This document shows positions 6,136 to 7,113 of a stretch of DNA of 7,113 nucleotides, one piece after another. A program made the translations under genes and the position numbers. Source of the DNA: Bacteroidota bacterium (GTDB lineage Bacteria; Bacteroidota; Ignavibacteria; Kapaibacteriales; UBA2268); contig DAHXMP010000326.1 of assembly GCA_027371665.1 (NCBI GenBank), positions 1 to 7,113 of the forward strand, written 5' to 3'. The notes under the pieces are model-generated. The model made no database searches and was not told the DNA's origin. It was given only the letters and a program-made list of their open reading frames with translations. Within the stretch, counting starts at the first letter, position 1, and the number at the start of each line of letters is the position of its first letter.

Positions 6136-7047
6136 TTAATTTGTAATTATTATTTTATTAATAAGATTGTCAATTTTAATAAAATACGCTCCCGGAGCCA
6201 ACTCTGAAAGATTTAAAATCATTGAGTTTGATTTTGTCTTTTTTTCCAGAACAAGATTTCCGAAAATATTGAATAAGTAAACTTTTTTGCCAATTTCTAT
6301 TCCATTTATTCTTAATACATCTTTCGCAGGATTAGGAAAAATTTTATATGATAATTCACCGGGCAGGTCTTCGACACCTGAAATAATGCTTGTTCCGGAC
6401 AAACTGACTAAAGCAGTCATACCGGAATTATATGCGATTATCAGGTTCGCATTTTTTATTCCTGTAGCCGAAGGATTAAAACTTATTCCTAATGAAGTAC
6501 TGCTCCCGCTGTTGATTTTAACCGGAAATGTGAGATTGCCAAACGAAAAATCTTCCTTATCTGTGCCGCTCAGGTAAATACTGTCAATTGTCAGTCTACC
6601 GTTACCGGTATTGTACAGGGTAATTGATGTGTCTTTACTTTCATTTACTTCTATGTCGCCGAAATCACAAGATAGTGAACTAAGTGACAATTCTCCATGT
6701 TCAGGTTCAATTCCTGTTCCTGAAAGGTTTACCGATACATGGGTGCCCTTATCGTCAACAAATGTAAGCTGGGCTAACTTATACCCGGTGGAGACAGGTT
6801 TGAAATTTACCCCAATAACTTTATTATGATTCGGTTCGAGAGTAAATCCTCCTAAGCCGCCGGGTACAGAATAATCCTGGTCTGAACCGCTCAATTGCAT
6901 CCAGCTAATTGTCAAAAGGGCTGTCCCGGTGTTTGTGATAGTTACTGATTTAACAGCAGTACTGTCAAGAGAAACATTCCCGAAATCGAGCGTTGAGTCT
7001 GATAATGTAATGACAGGCTGGGCAGACTCAACTTCACCTGCTTTCAA
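6136..7047 (-). CDS. Choice-of-anchor D (ASH-like) two-domain secreted protein, N-terminus missing, with T9SS sorting domain
   Basis: At least 303 residues. Two immunoglobulin-like choice-of-anchor D repeats are visible. The first is at about 12-112 (LDFGNVSLDST, VTITNTGTALLTI, VNFKPVSTG, VNLSGTG). The second is at about 118-218 (CDFGDIEVNES, ITLYNTGNGRLTI, ISFNPSATG, VSLSGTS). Such domains resemble the ASH/HYDIN fold and are common in large cell-surface proteins of the FCB group. The tail (about 234-303) opens with KIFPNPAKDVLRI and is a T9SS type A sorting domain. The apparent start is TTG 7047-7045, with no signal peptide and no ribosome site. The frame stays open upstream to codon 7077 and is then closed by TGA 7080-7078. 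That stop lies inside the 51-bp repeat copied from the Asp-box gene, so the true N-terminus, presumably with a signal peptide and perhaps more domains, is lost or mis-joined. A structural or adhesive role is inferred. It is the first visible gene of the minus-strand cluster. Confidence 0.82.
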   Translation of the reverse strand: MKAGEVESAQPVITLSDSTLDFGNVSLDSTAVKSVTITNTGTALLTISWMQLSGSDQDYSVPGGLGGFTLEPNHNKVIGVNFKPVSTGYKLAQLTFVDDKGTHVSVNLSGTGIEPEHGELSLSSLSCDFGDIEVNESKDTSITLYNTGNGRLTIDSIYLSGTDKEDFSFGNLTFPVKINSGSSTSLGISFNPSATGIKNANLIIAYNSGMTALVSLSGTSIISGVEDLPGELSYKIFPNPAKDVLRINGIEIGKKVYLFNIFGNLVLEKKTKSNSMILNLSELAPGAYFIKIDNLINKIIITN

Positions 7048-7062
7048 GCCAATGCCCGGTGT

Positions 7063-7113
7063 ATTTTGCCTACGGACTCAACAACGCAGAATATGTTTGA
7101 CTGGACAAGGTTT
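7063..7113 (-). repeat. 51-bp exact direct repeat, right-edge copy
   Basis: The last 51 bases of the window repeat 5760-5810 exactly and in the same orientation. Read in the Asp-box frame it gives NLVQSNIFCVVESVGK and then IHRALA followed by a stop. In the frame of the adjacent choice-of-anchor D gene it contains TGA at 7080-7078. Identity begins sharply at 7063, and the preceding base differs between the copies. The copy runs off the window, which suggests either a contig-end assembly join or the start of a duplicated propeller gene. Confidence 0.97.

Noticed and set aside
7045..7047. TTG as the true start of the choice-of-anchor D protein
   Set aside because: There is no ribosome site and no signal peptide although the protein has a T9SS sorting domain. 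The frame is open further upstream up to the repeat junction.
5760..7113. 51-bp direct repeats as attachment sites or transposon target duplications
   Set aside because: No recombinase or transposase lies between them, the internal copy is ordinary coding sequence in frame, and no terminal inverted repeats are seen.

Overview
The window is AT-rich DNA, probably from a Gram-negative bacterium of the Bacteroidota/Ignavibacteriota/Kapabacteria (FCB) group. Four predicted secreted proteins end in a C-terminal sorting domain of the type IX secretion system (T9SS) type. Three of these carry the usual F/YPNPA entry motif, and the fourth is a variant without it. Shine-Dalgarno signals are weak or absent in front of the plus-strand genes, which also fits that group. 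The exact phylum cannot be fixed from this sequence.

Left part, plus strand (1-798): two decayed outer-membrane beta-barrel genes lie head to tail. Only the C-terminal strand of the first is present (1-84). The second (93-649) is readable from signal peptide to terminal Phe, but it is broken by five in-frame TAA/TAG codons and one frameshift. A 149-base AT-rich spacer with long T runs follows.

Centre, plus strand (799-4062): a large intact gene encodes a family 3 glycoside hydrolase of the beta-xylosidase-like type. It has an inserted PA14 carbohydrate-binding module, a fibronectin-III-like domain and a T9SS sorting domain, so it is a secreted or surface-anchored glycan-degrading enzyme. It is followed 27 bases later by a small membrane-protein gene split by an in-frame TGA. 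A perfect 28-bp palindrome (4071-4098) sits between the converging gene sets and probably ends transcription from both sides.

Right part, minus strand (7113 to 4120): three closely spaced genes (14- and 28-base gaps) form a probable operon of T9SS cargo. They are a choice-of-anchor D (ASH-like) two-domain protein with its N-terminus missing, an Asp-box (BNR) beta-propeller protein, and a small secreted protein of unknown function. None has a recognisable catalytic site. They look like extracellular binding, adhesion or structural proteins.

The most noteworthy structural signal is a 51-bp exact direct repeat. A piece of the Asp-box gene (5760-5810) recurs as the last 51 bases of the window (7063-7113). 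There it is out of frame with the adjacent choice-of-anchor D gene and puts a stop codon in front of it. This is either an assembly junction or the edge of a real duplication. I found no convincing new defence, mobile or RNA system. No tRNA, rRNA, CRISPR array or transposase is visible.
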